Notes under the pieces: generated by a model
Database searches by the model: none
What the model was told of the DNA's origin: nothing
The model's input: the letters and a program-made list of their open reading frames with translations, nothing else
DNA from: Synergistes sp.
GTDB lineage: Bacteria; Synergistota; Synergistia; Synergistales; Synergistaceae
Direction of reading: 5' to 3'
Assembly: GCA_016288355.1 (NCBI GenBank)
Contig: JAEEYY010000165.1
Span: forward strand, 1 to 6,206
Length of the DNA stretch: 6,206 bases
Part shown: positions 6,101 through 6,206 of the stretch, piece after piece
How positions within the stretch are numbered: the stretch's first letter is position 1
How the letters are laid out: each line of letters begins with the position of its first letter
Translations under genes and position numbers: made by a program

Positions 6101-6152
6101 ATCGGCAGAAGCACAGGCAGGCCCTGTTACTGCCGTATATCGACCCTTTAGA

Positions 6153-6206
6153 TCAGTCAAACCGTCTGAAAATATGATCACCGGGATCTTCCACCCTGTA
6201 TATCAG
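6153..6206 (-). CDS. Possible C-terminal end of a convergent gene (partial)
   Basis: On the minus strand, the only frame open from the right edge reads LIYRVEDPGDHIFRRFD then TGA at 6155-6153. The other two minus frames close within the first few codons to nine codons. The residue make-up looks protein-like and the terminator at 6053-6100 has a T-run in this direction, both of which suit a convergent gene. Seventeen codons are too few to name a product. Confidence 0.45.
   Translation of the reverse strand: MIYRVEDPGDHIFRRFD

Noticed and set aside
5759..6181. 140-residue minus-strand open frame across the right terminator
   Set aside because: It runs through a strong bidirectional terminator and the coding region of the helical protein, and shows no ribosome site or domain.
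1..6206. CRISPR array, insertion sequence, tRNA/rRNA gene or phage module
   Set aside because: I looked for spaced direct repeats, terminal inverted repeats with a transposase, and cloverleaf or rRNA motifs, and found none. Nearly all of the sequence is taken up by ordinary genes and short spacers.

Overview
This is a gene-dense chromosomal window of about 6.2 kb from a bacterium with middling G+C content, strong Shine-Dalgarno sequences (GGAGG-type), frequent ATA isoleucine codons and compact rho-independent terminators. The yedF plus TIGR01977-type cysteine desulfurase pair is typical of selenium-using anaerobes, so Synergistota or Clostridia-like lineages are plausible. That placement is an inference; nothing here fixes the taxon.

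Layout. Positions 1-113 hold at most the last codons of an upstream gene plus a short leader with a GC-rich hairpin. Positions 114-1857 carry a two-gene, tightly coupled unit: yedF (selenium-metabolism protein with TusA-like and DsrE-like parts) and a PLP-dependent class V aminotransferase of the cysteine desulfurase/selenocysteine lyase group. The unit ends at a strong terminator at 1891-1940. On the minus strand, 1970-2254 encodes a 94-residue membrane protein (HrgC-like). It is transcribed away from a 118-bp divergent spacer that also holds a good promoter for the next plus-strand gene. Positions 2373-4301 encode a large DUF2207 membrane protein with a signal peptide and a poly-glycine tail, followed by a hairpin terminator.

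Positions 4504-6032 form the least understood part. An extended -10 promoter and a perfect 17-bp palindrome precede a small exported protein of unknown function (4504-5055). This is followed by an acidic all-helical protein (5115-6032) whose pattern resembles bacterial TPR/ST7-like repeat proteins. A terminator with T-runs on both strands at about 6053-6100 closes this unit. It probably also serves a convergent gene whose last 17 codons enter from the right edge on the minus strand.

How the genes work together. Only the first pair has a clear joint role: the desulfurase can mobilise S or Se from cysteine or selenocysteine, and YedF is thought to carry or channel it. The other genes look like separate transcription units with envelope or unknown roles. 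I did not find CRISPR arrays, insertion sequences, tRNA/rRNA genes, phage genes or a clear new defence-type system. The best candidates for undescribed biology are the palindrome-controlled unit at 4443-6032 and the leader structures before yedF and before the 5115 gene.
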